64,000 nucleotides of DNA from Stereum hirsutum FP-91666 SS1 (taxonomy: Eukaryota; Basidiomycota; Agaricomycetes; Russulales; Stereaceae). The notes beneath the pieces are model-generated. The model did no database searches and was not told the DNA's origin. It saw nothing but the letters and a program-made list of their open reading frames with translations. Positions 10,897-22,009 of this stretch are shown piece by piece (positions within the stretch are counted from its first letter, which is position 1; the number at the start of each line of letters is the position of its first letter). Made by a program: the position numbers and the translations under genes. The stretch covers positions 1,391,082 through 1,455,081 of the forward strand of contig NW_006763133.1 in the NCBI RefSeq assembly GCF_000264905.1, written 5' to 3'.

Positions 10897-11935
10897 CGCA
10901 CAGGCTGACACTCTCCGGGGACAACGCTAGCACACACGCGAAATCCGGCCTGCTCTTCGGTCACAATAATACACGGCGGCGGCGACCAGCACGGGATGCG
11001 AGGCAAGGCCACTGCAGGCGGTGCAGGTAATAAAGGTGGGAAGACGATGACGACGACGACGGCAAGGACGACAAAGACGAGGACAAAGACTGAGACGACG
11101 ATGACGACAAGGAGATGGCTGCTACTTACAACCTGTTCTCCGCGTCGCTCAGAGGAGGATACGGAGACGCGGGCCGTCACGCGTCACAGCGTCACAGCTT
11201 CCCCGACCGCGTCCAACTGCACCGCCATCCGAAAATCTTTTTGCAAATGACATCACCCCGCGCCCAATTACCCTATCCGTCCGCTCCCACCCCGACTTTC
11301 TCGCCCACGGCTAATTCCTCCCTCCGCAACCTTCGCAATCGGACCCTTTCCCCTCGTCATCCACAACCGTCGTATCCATCCCCGTACTTCTTGCGGCTCC
11401 GGGTCGAGCTCTGACCGCCACTCCGACTCTCTCGACGACGGTGCCACTTGCATATTTACAGCGAACGCCGTCCTTCCAGCGCATGATCGAATCATCCTTC
11501 TATTCAGTCCACATGCAACACGCACCGTCATCGACGTAACCCACCTTTTTAATCTATCTCCACGCCTTCCCAGCCGGTCCCGCTCGCACTAAACCTTCAT
11601 CTGTGACACACAAACGCGGAGGATCACCCATCGAAGCTTACCGAGAGTCAAGGCAACGCACTCGTTCGCAGCACCTTCTCACGCGTCCCCGCCTAGCTTT
11701 GATCCTGCTCCGATAGCGATCGCACTACGTATACGTACCGTACTACTAACTTGTACTCCGGCAACCTACTGGTCATCCACTCCGCACGTCCACCACGAAT
11801 CCACATCGTGATCACCGCAAGTAGAATAAAGAGAACAACAGTACAGCGCAGAGCAGGACCTAGAACTCGCCAACGCCTCCGCCTTGCGTCCACCAGCAAG
11901 GCAAGCTAAGTAACATTCCGGCGTCCCACGCGCAT
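10897..11935. other. intergenic: upstream region of the 7012-10896 gene, 3' flank of LUC7
   Basis: About 1.04 kb without a supported gene. It contains a GA/AC-rich low-complexity tract at about 11036-11110 (ACGACGACG, AAGACGAGG units), likely in the 5' UTR or promoter of the minus-strand gene starting at 10896. The part towards 11935 should hold the LUC7 3' UTR. Open frames here have no protein-like features. Confidence 0.6.
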
Positions 11936-13714
11936 CTACGGGCCTCGTCTCCTTCCCGGCGACCGAGAGCGGTCCCTCCGACGATCACTGCATGTCCGAA
12001 AAAAAGAAGAAAAAACAGTTAGTAAAATTTTCGTAAAAACCGCAGGCGATTCGAGTCATCCTCTGCATTATTTTCTCCAAAAAGGAAAGAAACATAAGAA
12101 AAGAAAAAAAAAACTCACTCATATCGCGATGAATGCCTATCATACCCTCTCTCCCTCTCCCTCTCCCTATCACCACCCCTATCCCCCCTCTCTCCCCGAT
12201 AATCCTCCCCACCACGAACCGGCCGATCCCTCGAAGCAGCGCCACCACCCACACCCGCACCCATACCCCCTCCTCCTCCTCCTCCTCCCATCGCCGCACC
12301 CGGACCAGACGGCGCGGAGGCTGCAGGCTGCGACTTGCGCTTCTCCCGATCCGTCCTGAATTTATCGAGCATGTTCCGCAGTTCGTGGTACCCGAGATGC
12401 ATCTAAAACATGAGCATGGCCATGTCCGCGAATGAATAAAACGGAGTCCGGGACGTCGTATTATCAGTACAAGTAAAAAGTAAAAAGAGTGTCAAGTGAC
12501 AGTGTGATCGTTGCTGCTCACCTTCCCGCCGAAATGGTCCGCGAGACGTCTATCCGAGTCGAGCACGGAGAGGTACGCGCCACAGACGTCGCACACGCGC
12601 AGCTTCTGATGCCCGGACGCGCCGGAGGTCTCTGTGAGTTGTTGGAGCTCGCGCTGGTTATTTCAAAATCGGAATCACGTCAGAGACAAAAGTTGAATGC
12701 GAAGGTGAACGAAACGAACGAACGAACCTCTTTCTCGGCCTTTTCGCCTTTCAGAGCTTCGATGGCTGCCATCTCCTGCATCGACTCTTCGACCTTGCCT
12801 TGCTCGCCTGTGGCACGGTCACGGGTCAGGAATAATGATACGCGAATGAGATGTTGTCCAACATACCCAACGTCTCGATCTTCTCCGTTCCTCCTTGGAT
12901 AGCCAACTCAATTTCCGCAATTTCCCTCATCTATCACCCAACACAAAGAAAGTAAAAGCAAGAAATCAGCACCAATTTCCCTTCCACCACATCATCCCTC
13001 CTTCATCCCATCGCCCACAACTCCACCCTCACGCAACACACACCCCCCTCCCCAATCGCACACACCAAAAAAAGTGAAAACCCACCAAATTCGTAGTCTT
13101 CGCATTCTCCTCCGGCGTCTTCTCCAACCTCCTCTGCGCCGTCCGTATCCGCCTATCGCACTCATCCACGAACGCGAAGATGTTCGACTCGTATTCCATC
13201 TGGAAGCGCGCGAACGTCGGGTCGTTCGGGTTCGCTTCGCGGTCGGCTAGGAATTCGGTTTTGAGGCGTTCGGTGTGGGATTTTGGACAGGCGCCGAGGT
13301 CCATTTTCTGGTGGTGATGATGATGATGACGGGACAGATGGGTGAGAGTAAGGTGGAGGAAGACGGGAGTGGGATGGGATGGAAGTAGAACGTGTCGTGG
13401 AGAAGGACAGTCATCATTCATAATAAAGGAAGTGATGAGCTCAATGAACGGTATAGACCAGCGAAACTCGAAACTCACGGTGTTCGTGAACAAAGTATGG
13501 GGACACGTCCCACATAAGAAGTTCCTGCACACTTTCTCGTCTGACCAGATGAGATTCGCATTCGCGACGCCCATAGCCTCCGGACCCATCATTTGCTACA
13601 ACCCGCACATGAGCAACGAGCATTTCCGAGCAAGCACAGAGAGAGAGGAACAGGAACTAAACGGATGAAACGCACCTCGAGCAGCCGACGCTGCATTTCC
13701 GCGAGTCGTCCCAT
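11936..13714 (-). CDS. LUC7: LUC7-like U1 snRNP splicing factor
   Basis: U1 snRNP-associated protein that helps 5' splice-site selection in the nucleus. Eight exons: 13714-13676, 13595-13479, 13307-13086, 12930-12867, 12807-12728, 12653-12522, 12402-12119, 11987-11936; 329 aa. It begins MGRLAEMQRRLLEQMMG. The first zinc finger (CCCH type) is VCRNFLCGTCPHTLFTNTKMDLGACPKSH. A long charged coiled coil follows (about residues 90-180). The second, C2H2-type finger is LRVCDVCGAYLSVLD...LADHFGGKMHLGYH. The tail is Gly-rich, then Arg/Asp/Glu-rich. The last exon (52 nt) adds DRRRDRSRSPGRRRGP, an RS-type ending usual for the family. If the 131-nt last intron is retained, translation stops one codon after the tyrosine and the RS tail is lost. 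Confidence 0.93.
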
Positions 13715-14467
13715 TTTGATATGTACTTATCAGAGTCTAGCTGCGTTGGTGATATGTGGGTGGTTAAGACAAAGGTGTACCGATAACGGCAGCAGTGAGT
13801 GTTCGTGAGCGACGTTCGTTCGAGAAACGTCGACGCGCGCTTTCGCTTTATTTGTGCTTATTTGGCTCCTTTCCGGTTTTGGAGGTTGAACCTCAGGCTT
13901 CCATTTATGGATTGTTGTGTTGTTCGCCAACGATTGTGGCCCGACCCATTGCAGCCTCGTAATCAACGTTGACGAGCACATGGCCAAGATCAAATTACAG
14001 GGAGACAGAAAGTGTAGCATAAGAGTACGAGCGAAAGCGATGCCGATAGTCATGAGCGAAGTAATGTCTACCAATGGCATGAGAGGTCAAGAAGAAGTTT
14101 GCGACGAGAAAGAAATACTTAGTACGTGGGCAGAACACTGTTCAACTGGGAGGAGCAAGAAGGAGTATACAATGCGAACAACATGTCGAGTTACTGGGAA
14201 GCAAGAAATTGAACAAAATCAACGATACGGCGCCGAACGGCAGGTATGCACAGCGCCACGACAAGAAGAGTCAAGGAGGTACGTCGAGTGGAGAAAAGGT
14301 CAGAGTGTGGAGATACAGCGCCAGTATCGCCATCATCAACAGCGGGAGCAGCATGCTTAGTCTCCTCGGGACGTTTGTCGCGCTGAGAAGAGGGTACATG
14401 CTGGCTGCCACTAACCAACGAAGTCAGAAGAGAGGAAAAGAAAGAAAGATCGCGGGGGCAATAGCTC
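13715..14467. other. intergenic: LUC7 promoter and 3' flank of the J-domain gene
   Basis: About 750 bp without a supported gene. The part next to 13714 is the LUC7 upstream region; the part next to 14468 should be 3' UTR of the minus-strand J-domain gene. Small open frames on both strands lack recognisable domains or splice partners. Confidence 0.55.
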
Positions 14468-16410
14468 TCACTGAGCGGGTTGGGCTGGTGGCGCGCCGCG
14501 ACCTTGTCCTCTTCCCCGTCCACCCCTGCCTCGGCCCCTTCCACGACCTCTACCCCCTCTTGAGTTCCCACCTGCGCTCGATTCTGGTTGTGATGATGGC
14601 GGATCGACAATGTGAGGTTGCGACGGCTGCTGCTGATGTCCACCTCGTTTCCCTCGCCCTCCCTTCGCTTTGCCCTTGCCTTTGTTTCCAGGAGTTGGCG
14701 TTGGAGGTTGAGGTTCTTCAGGCTGCGTAGAAGGGACACTAGCAGTAGACCTTGAGTCCAATGCCGCTTCTGGAGCATGGTCTGAAGCAGAAGAGGGAGG
14801 AGGAGTGGGTGGTGCGGTGAACCCGCCGTATTTCATCAAGATATTCTTGACCTCATCCAACTTCCCCGTCTTCTTCGAAGATGTATACAAGCGCTGACCA
14901 GTCGTCGACCAAAGCCACTCCCAGGATGCTTTGATCTCTTTGCGCGAAGCGAGCTTCTTGTCAAGGATGAGCCAGACAGCCTCAGGCTCGGCGGACTCCA
15001 TCGCGAGAAGGAGTAGCGGTCGATTGGGTGGTGGCTCGTAAACAGGGTCCGAATCTGAATCGTTCACGGGATAGGTCTCGAAGAAGTATTTCACGATTGG
15101 GATATGGCCCCTCTGAAGAGCAACGTGAAAGGCGGTCATCTCGTTTGAGTTTCGCCCATCTGCTTCGGCGTCTGGACAAGAGATGAGTCCAGTCAGTCAA
15201 GTGTTTCCCTAATTGGGTGAAAACGCACTATGTGTATCAAGCCACTCCACGAGATCGACGTCGCCGTTATAAGCCGCAATGTGCAGCAAAGTCTCCTTAG
15301 GATCCTTCGGCTTCGTTTTGGCGAAGTTCTCCAGGCCGACTCTTACTTCACCTCCTGCAGCGTCCACTTCATCCTCCCACACACCTTTCCTCACCTTCTC
15401 GGCATTTCTACTCCGAGCTGCGGCGAAAACCGCTGAGCGCAAGTCTTGCGTGCGTTGTTGACGAGCTCGTGCGGCTTTTTCTGCGGCTTCTTGCTTTGCA
15501 GCAGCCTTGCTTTTCTTCTCTTCCGCCTTCGCTTTCTGCCTGCGTTCAGCCTCCTCCTTCTCTACAAAGACGACAGGTGCCTCAGAACGCAGAGGTATTG
15601 TGAGGTGAGAAGTGGCGCACCTTGAATACGTTCCCTCTCAGCTGCTGCCCTTCTCGCTGCAGCGTCCCTTTGTCTGCGAGCTTCTGCGGCTTCACGCGCC
15701 TCACGATCCTTTCGAGGCTTATCCGGGTCATAGGGTTCCTCCATCGGAGCATTTGGATGGACACCGGGGTGGCTGTGGGGGTGGCTATGGTGATAATCTG
15801 AAGTGACGGTGAGCTCGAAATCGTGAAGTGGAGGGTAGAAGACGCACGAGTATGGGCATATCGGTTCGCTCTTCCTCTCAACAACTCCTCAAAAAGAAAC
15901 CTGGGCCGGAGGTCAGAGTCATGACACAAGCCGTGGACACGGAGGGATACGCACATGTAGAAGTCGAGATCTTCGTCATCTTCATCGTCATAATAGTACT
16001 CATCATCGTCGCTGTAATCATCGTAATCATCATCGTCTTCGTCAAAGTCGCCGAAAGGTCCTCGATGGGGCATGCCGCCAGAGGGTCGTGAAGGGTCCAG
16101 GTGCTTGACAAGGACATTATATGCTTCGCTGAGTTTTTGGAATTGAGCAGTGGCCTCTTCGTTGCCGGGATTCTTGTCTGGATGAGTGCGGAGGGCGAGC
16201 TACGTCGTGTGTCAGAACCATCTCTGCATCAACGCGTCAAGTGTACAACGCACCTGCTTGTATGTGGTCTTGACCGTTTCAAAGGACGCGCCCTAAGACC
16301 AGTTTTCGACAGTCAGAACAAACGATGCGAGCAACAACAGGAATCACACAGACTTGATCAAGACCAAGCACGCTATAAGACTCTGATATGGAGGTGTGTT
16401 TGGGGACCAT
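14468..16410 (-). CDS. J-domain protein with ankyrin repeats and RGG tail
   Basis: Predicted Hsp70 co-chaperone, 538 aa, seven exons: 16410-16354, 16292-16254, 16199-15955, 15900-15848, 15797-15621, 15561-15229, 15180-14468. The N-terminus is a J domain (about residues 8-75: [35 protein letters not shown]...FQKLSEAYNVL) with the HPD motif that stimulates Hsp70 ATPase. Then comes a run of acidic and tyrosine residues (DDDDYDDYSDDDEYYYDD), a His-rich patch, and a long Ala/Arg/Glu/Lys helix. Two to three ankyrin-type repeats follow (TLLHIAAYNGDVDLVEWLDTH, MTAFHVALQRGHIPIVKYF). The end is a Gly/Arg-rich RGG tail (GGNSRGGRGRGRGRGRGGRG). The combination suggests an RNA- or ribosome-associated chaperone, which is inference. 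Confidence 0.88.
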
Positions 16411-16866
16411 GGCTGGTGTGGGTCGTTGAGGGCGGAGGAGTGTGCGAAGAGCAAAGTCGCCGTCGAGCTCGACGCGTGCAGACGCGCCGCGCTTCAAAAT
16501 GTGAACGCGGTGAACGCGGGACTTCCCGTTGTCCGAACAATTGGCGGAAACAACCTCTCATCCTCTCTCATCCCAACTTCACGCATTCTCGCGAGTGGCA
16601 CTGTATTATCATTCTGGCCTCTCAGCGCTCATCATGCTCTTCGGAAATGCAGAGTTTCTACTGCGAGAGAGCGCTCTTATGCTTAGTAACTCGCCATATT
16701 GTTATGTCTTGATAATACAAAAACCTGCGACCTCGACAATTGCAATGGTTCGATTTTCGCCGTAGCCTATAGGAAGCGGTGAGAAAGCCATCAAATTACC
16801 TCTCGTTCGTAAACAAGATCCTCTCCTGGGCTACTCTTGACCAATATTCTTCTCTTGCGATTCACT
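16411..16866. promoter_or_regulatory. divergent intergenic promoter region
   Basis: 456 bp between the start codons of the J-domain gene (-) and the first orphan membrane protein (+). It must carry the promoters of both. No conserved motif could be assigned by eye, and no coding sequence is supported. Confidence 0.5.
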
Positions 16867-17674
16867 ATGCCTACATCGACATCCCTGTCAGAGTCGGATG
16901 ACAGATCGTTTCTGGTACCAATCATTGTGACTTCGAGCTATTTGGCGATTGGTCTAATCGCTTGGGCTGTATTAGTCGCGCTAAGCTTCTTATACACTTG
17001 GATATTTGGGGAACTGGGTTACAAGGATAGGCGCGCCCTTGGACGGCAGGAAAAGCTCGCGCATTCGATCGAAAACGCGAAGCTGAGACTGGACGTTGAG
17101 CATGCAATCCGCAGATGTCGCACCGTCGCAAAGCTGAGATACCGAGTGAGCGCTCATTATTACTCCATCCACGATTATGATTCAGGATCTTCTCATCTCA
17201 CAGTACTCTAACGATCGTAAAACGTACCAATTCATAAATTATACGGTGCTCACCATCACCAATATCACTTATGGTCTTGTCCCGATCGATAAAGGAGGGC
17301 TTGAATGGGCGCATCGTCAGGCATCGCCTTCTCGACGTGCTATACAACTCGCCAGGTCAGATCATTGGTTTCAACATCTATTTTTCAGCGTTTGACATGC
17401 TTCTTCCAAGAAGACTCCTTGAAGTTCTTGAAAATGCTGAAACAGATCTCAAGAAGCTCACCAGAATGTCGCCTTCGGAGCGACAAAAGTACTTCGACGA
17501 CGGGAGTGGGTTTTATCGTCACGAGTCCTACCTCAACAACGTTATGTTCTGCAAGGGAACAATAAGTGACATCCAAAGAGAAGAGAAAGGTATGTGAACG
17601 GCATTTGGTGAAGCTCATTCTGGTGGAACCGTCTGATGACATCCTTTCGCGCGTGTCTAGTCGCTTCTGAATAA
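16867..17674 (+). CDS. orphan membrane protein, paralogue 1
   Basis: Unrecognised, 207 aa. Exons 16867-17145, 17204-17355, 17411-17589, 17661-17674. Residues about 14-48 form a strong membrane segment (FLVPIIVTSSYLAIGLIAWAV...). A basic stretch ends AIRRCRTVAKLRYR, exactly where intron 1 falls. Exon 2 encodes YSNDRKTYQFINYTV...ITYGLVPI. Exon 3 encodes a helical acidic domain with RRLLEVLENAETDLKKL and QKYFDDGSGFYRHE. The next gene (18117-18817) has the same exon order, intron positions and motifs, so the pair came from tandem duplication. Intron 2 (17356-17410) was placed because it keeps frame in both copies. Function unknown; a lineage-specific family seems likely. Confidence 0.6.
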
Positions 17675-18116
17675 CGAGCAAAATGCAGGGCAACAAGATC
17701 ATGTCAATACGGGGATACAGTGCATCCCCAGTAATCGTCACATGCATGTTATTGTTTCTTCCCTCTGCAATCGCTTGTATACATCTACTCAACCCGACGG
17801 GCTATCTGCTTTTATCGAACTATTTGGCGGATATTTCGACATCGTCATACAATCACATCTCATCAAGCTGCCACTTTGTTCTGTCTGACCCAGCATCCAT
17901 TCCGAGAGTGCTCTACCATCTCTTTGCCAGCGACTTTTCATGTCGTAGCGGCCCCGGTGCAGTAGTATTACCAGTTTCCATTACGGACAAAGGGATCGCG
18001 CCGTAGCCTGGGCGTTAAACGCAGCGTGTATACCCATCCCACGCCACCTTTTCTTCACTCGTAGTCTGCTGATCGATTCTTAGCGTTGTATATTCCTCCT
18101 CCTCTCGTCGGCAGAG

Positions 18117-18817
18117 ATGAATGGTCGCATACTCCTGGTGATTCCAATCGTGTTCCTAGCATACTGGGCCGTAACGGTAGCGATGAAGGTCACATACAAC
18201 TGGCAGTCCAAGAGGCCGGAGCTGGACTGTATGGATGAGCTTAGGGATGTAGACGTGCTCGTGCAATGGATTCAACCAGCAAAGCTCAGACCAAGTATTC
18301 AGCGCGCAATCCGTGACTGCCGCGCTGTTGCGAAGTTGAGATACAAAGTGAGCCTTCTTCGTCTGTCCTAGTCTAATCTCTCGCTTTTCAATGAGTCTAA
18401 CGTCTGTTCCATAGTACCCCAACGATCGCGACCCCTACAACTTTGTACTTGAAGCCCATGTCATCATCAGTATTATCACCTATAGTCTCTTCCCAACATA
18501 TAGAGGGTCGGTCCATAGTCAAGGCTCACTCTCTGGACATGCTGAAAAGCTCGCAAAGTAATGCACATAATTTGAACATTTCTCCGTCTGTTTCCCATTT
18601 ATTGATCTTCCCAAAAAGACTTCATGAAGTTCTTGAGGAGGCTGAAGCCGATCTCGAGCGGCTCGAAGGCATGTCGCACCCTCAACGTCAAGAATACTTC
18701 GATGACCCAGAAGGCTTTATCCGTCACGAATACGACCTCAGTGACCTCCTGATCTGGGCTGTGGGGTACCAATCACAGGGGTCATATACTAGAGTCCCGA
18801 AGGGAAGAGGACGGTAA
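18117..18817 (+). CDS. orphan membrane protein, paralogue 2
   Basis: Unrecognised, about 190 aa. Exons 18117-18347, 18415-18557, 18619-18817. An N-terminal membrane segment (ILLVIPIVFLAYWAVTVAM) is shorter than in paralogue 1. Shared motifs follow: IQRAIRDCRAVAKLRYK before intron 1, YPNDRDPYNF...ITYSLFPT in exon 2, and LHEVLEEAEADLERLEGM with QEYFDDPEGFIRHEYDLSDLL in exon 3. The stop at 18815-18817 overlaps a possible donor (GTAAGT at 18814), so a further small exon is possible. The flanking 440 bp between the paralogues shows no coding evidence. Confidence 0.55.
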
Positions 18818-19937
18818 GTTATCTTGCTGCTTGCAAAGCTACCCCGTATTTTGGCTGAGCTATATGTACAAGCAAATCGCGTAAACGCACTTCGTGTGGC
18901 ACCTAAAAGCCGTGATTCAAGTTGCTCTTGGATTCTCTGCAGGTACGGTAGGTCCACGAAGTCAGCAGAAGTATCGCTGATGCTTTCATTCTTAGATGGC
19001 TCCCATGCTCCCATCAGTTTCCGATGTTTGCCAGACGCGAGGCCACATATACCAGCCGCATAAAACTCAAGTTTATCTTAAAACAATCTGATGCAGATTT
19101 CGAGTATTTCCGTGAGATACTACAGGGCTCATGGACCCAACCGGTAGAGCAGCTCCTATACACTCTCACAATCTCTTATGTAAAAGCTGAAATAACAGCG
19201 CAGATGGGAAGTGTAGAATGGCCTGCCCCAGCGAGACTTGCACATATATTTTCTCCACGCATCTTCCCAAGCTTTTGAATCACTGCTGTGGTCAACGAAA
19301 CAATGTTTAAGATTGCCGAGGATTGTCTTCGAGGAAGGTCAGTGTCACACTTGAGGCGGAGTTTCCCTGAGGTGGAGTGTCCCTAGTGAACACCACTCAC
19401 AAAAGCTCGAAGAATTAGTCTCGCCTGAGAACGCCATTTTGCGTGTGCAGAGGGGGGATTAAAGAGCTAGTCACGTTTGCCACTTCTGATTTCATCAAGG
19501 CGCGCGACAATCTTGAAGAGAACCGGTTGCTCCTGCTGTAGGATTTTCTTGCGGATGGAAAGTGAAAACGTGAGAGCTGTTGAAAGCGAAAGGGGCTCTC
19601 ATTGTGAATGATAGATTATTGGAAGCAACCCGGCGTTACATATTAGTACAACAGAAATCCGAACCTCAACGCATAGGCCATTGCGACGAATCAACGACGG
19701 GTGAACGATGGTATGTGTAGACGTGAACCGCTCGTTGTCGCACTCTACTGAAAACATTGATCTCGAGCGAGCTAGCAGAACCGATCACTGTTGTCGAGAG
19801 ATATTAGTTAATGAATACACGAGTCGAGACGACCAGCACTCGCCTCTTCAATTTGGAGCGGCGGTCAAGGAGTGTTTCAGCCAATCGGCCTTCCTTCCTG
19901 GCTCGTTTAAGCTATTGAGGATCATTAGCACGCGTGT
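18818..19937. other. intergenic, about 1.1 kb, no clear gene
   Basis: Between paralogue 2 (+) and FRG1 (-). An open frame at 19024-19278 has protein-like composition (SRIKLKFILKQSDADFEYFREIL) and could be a remote exon or a relic of a third paralogue, but it lacks the diagnostic YFDD/RHE motifs. The rest shows nothing I can support. The part next to 19938 should include the FRG1 3' UTR. Confidence 0.45.
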
Positions 19938-20792
19938 TTACTTGGAGATCGGGTCAATGAGAGCACAAACCTCTTTCTTGTCGGCTTCGGACACAACAGA
20001 ACGTCCAGCTCCCCATGCTTGGTAAAGCTTACTATATTCGCCAAATATGTTAGAGGATGATCGTCTAGTGTGAATGCAGCATGATAACGCTCACTTTGTG
20101 CTCGACTCGTCAATGGACGGTTCTCCAAGCATCCCTTCCTTCTTCTTCTTCTCTTCCTCGTTCGCCTCCTTCTTGTACTTACTCTGAATCTTGACGTAGA
20201 ACCGCTCACCAAATCCGACATTCTCACTATCTCCTCGCAACTGCAGCTGTCCTCCAGCCACCTCGTCCACGCTGAGGTACTTCTCATATACATTCTGGAA
20301 CGCAACCATACCATCGTCAAACACCACCGGTGTCCATTCCTCCTCCGGCCCTCGCGCTTCCCGATACGCTGACACCAACCCATGTTTGTCGCACGACAAG
20401 AACTTCCCCTCACCTACCCCTGTCCGCAAATTCACCGTCAACGAACCAGCCACGCGGGTTGTCACCCAGACTTGAGAGACCTCGGTTGGGACGCGTTCGA
20501 CGAGCGCTACAGGCTCTTCGGGATTGTCTTTGTCCATCGAGGGTAAGGCGATGCGGTTCCGTGTCATGTCGAAATTAATGCATACTGGGGAAGGATCGGA
20601 GGGGTGAAAGATGAAGGTGGGGCCACGAATTTGAGAGGCATCGTCGGGCCTCACCCACGTATCGGGGGCTTGGTCATCCTCACGTCTGCGCCGACTGCTA
20701 CTGCCACCTTCGTCTCCGTCCTCGCGTTTCCGTTTCTTCTTTGTCTTGTCCCCCTTGAACTTGAGCTTGGTGGAACGAATTTCTGGAGGCAT
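19938..20792 (-). CDS. FRG1: FRG1-like protein
   Basis: Homologue of FSHD region gene 1, a nuclear/nucleolar actin-bundling and RNA-processing-associated protein with a beta-trefoil (fascin-like) core. Two exons, 20792-20095 and 20031-19938; 263 aa. The start MPPEIRSTKLKFKGDKTKKKRKRED fits the family's basic N-terminal nuclear signal. The core includes GKFLSCDKHGLVSAYREARGPEEEWTPV and FQNVYEKYLSVDE. The lysine-rich stretch KIQSKYKKEANEEEKKKKEG is typical. The second exon (NKLYQAWGAGRSVVSEADKKEV) completes the C-terminus. It is divergent from RPL26 with 200 bp between start codons. Confidence 0.92.
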
Positions 20793-20992
20793 GATGGTGA
20801 GAGTTACAGCGAACGAATGAAAGCGCCACGAGCGCTAAGTGACGAACCTGGAGGATCGGCCACTTTCGGGCCGATCACCCGCCTCGCGCGCCTGCCGCCA
20901 ATTGCCAATTTGGAAGGAGTCCACCGCCGTCGAAAGTCATCGCCAACGCCCCCAAGAGGCCTCCCCCACGCTCGTACGCAAAAGGATTCGCC
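20793..20992. promoter_or_regulatory. bidirectional promoter FRG1/RPL26
   Basis: 200 bp separates the ATG of FRG1 (minus) from that of RPL26 (plus). Both 5' UTRs and promoters must lie here or overlap. Co-regulation of a nucleolar protein and a ribosomal protein would be sensible, but that is inference. Confidence 0.6.
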
Positions 20993-21748
20993 ATGAAGCT
21001 CAACTCTGGTACGCTTTACGCTCTTTCTGTGGCCTCTGGGTGATCGGTCGCGTTTATCTCGCTCGAAACGGCGATGGATGGGCGAACCTATGGTCGGATG
21101 ACATGGGCCTCGGTGCTGACTTCGGGATGCCTATATTTTGTTGCTTGTAGACCTCGCCTCCTCCCGCCGCAAGTCGCGCAAGGCGCACTTCTCGGCCCCC
21201 TCTTCCATTCGCCGAAAAATTATGTCCTCATCGCTCTCCAAGGAGCTCCGCGGAAAGCACAACGTTCGTATGCCTTAGTTTCGGTTGGGCCGGAAGCCTT
21301 GACTTACGCATGTATGTCTCACCCTCGCAGACCCGCTCCATCCCCATTCGCAAGGACGACGAGGTCAGGATTGTCCGAGGGAAGTACAAGGGCCGTGAAG
21401 GAAAGGTTACCCAGGTTTACAGGAAGAAGTGGGTCATCCATGTCGACCGTGTGCAGCGCGACAAGGCGAACGGCTCGAGCGTGCCCATTGGCATCCACCC
21501 GAGCAATGTCGTTGTTATCAACATCAAGTTGGACAAGGACCGGTGTGTCATTTTGTCCTTTGGATATTCATGAGTGTTTCGCTGAGTCCTATTTTTGAAC
21601 TTCAGCCGGGCAATTCTCGACAGGAAGGACCGCGGCAAGGCTTCAGAGAAGAAGTCTGGTGAGGAGGTTGAGATGGTTGAGGTGAGCTCTTTGCAGTTCC
21701 TGACTCTCGAGTGCTTAGACTAACTCTACGTTTGTTCCTGAACAGTAA
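20993..21748 (+). CDS. RPL26: 60S ribosomal protein L26 (uL24)
   Basis: Large-subunit ribosomal protein that binds near the polypeptide exit tunnel. Five exons: 20993-21008, 21151-21263, 21331-21542, 21606-21681, 21746-21748; 139 aa, the family's usual size. Landmarks are [23 protein letters not shown], then the KOW motif [38 protein letters not shown] and [15 protein letters not shown]. Intron 1 (142 nt, straight after MKLNS) is longer than average, common in fungal ribosomal protein genes. The last exon consists of the stop codon alone after a GTGAGC donor at 21682, an unusual arrangement. It converges on VMA8. Confidence 0.96.
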
Positions 21749-22009
21749 ACTGTCCCTGAGGTTTCGTCATTATTTCTTTCTTCCTACCCCTGCATGCCCT
21801 ACCAAAAACACCCATGTACTCGAGTATGCGCACTCCTTTCTGCATGATATGCTCTATGAGCGGTCCGACGATTTCGCGCTATATCATGTTGCTTCTGGTC
21901 AGGTCATTCCATGCATCACACAACTGAACGAGCCTTTTATTGTGTATCCTCATGTGTGTGGGGTAAATTGAGCGAAAACATGAACTAAGAGTCCCAATCA
22001 GATTCAGAA

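Noticed and set aside
9721..10911. Plus-strand frames of 120-190 codons opposite the large minus-strand gene
   Set aside because: Shadow frames of GC-rich, Pro/Ser-rich coding sequence on the other strand; composition is Gly/Arg-rich and featureless.
17683..18006. Plus-strand open frame of 107 codons between the two orphan paralogues
   Set aside because: Out of phase with paralogue 1, no counterpart downstream of paralogue 2, no motif; treated as intergenic.
21009..21150. C/D-box snoRNA in intron 1 of RPL26
   Set aside because: The intron has GTGATCG and CTGA elements at plausible spacing, but box C is imperfect and no terminal stem can be formed with confidence.
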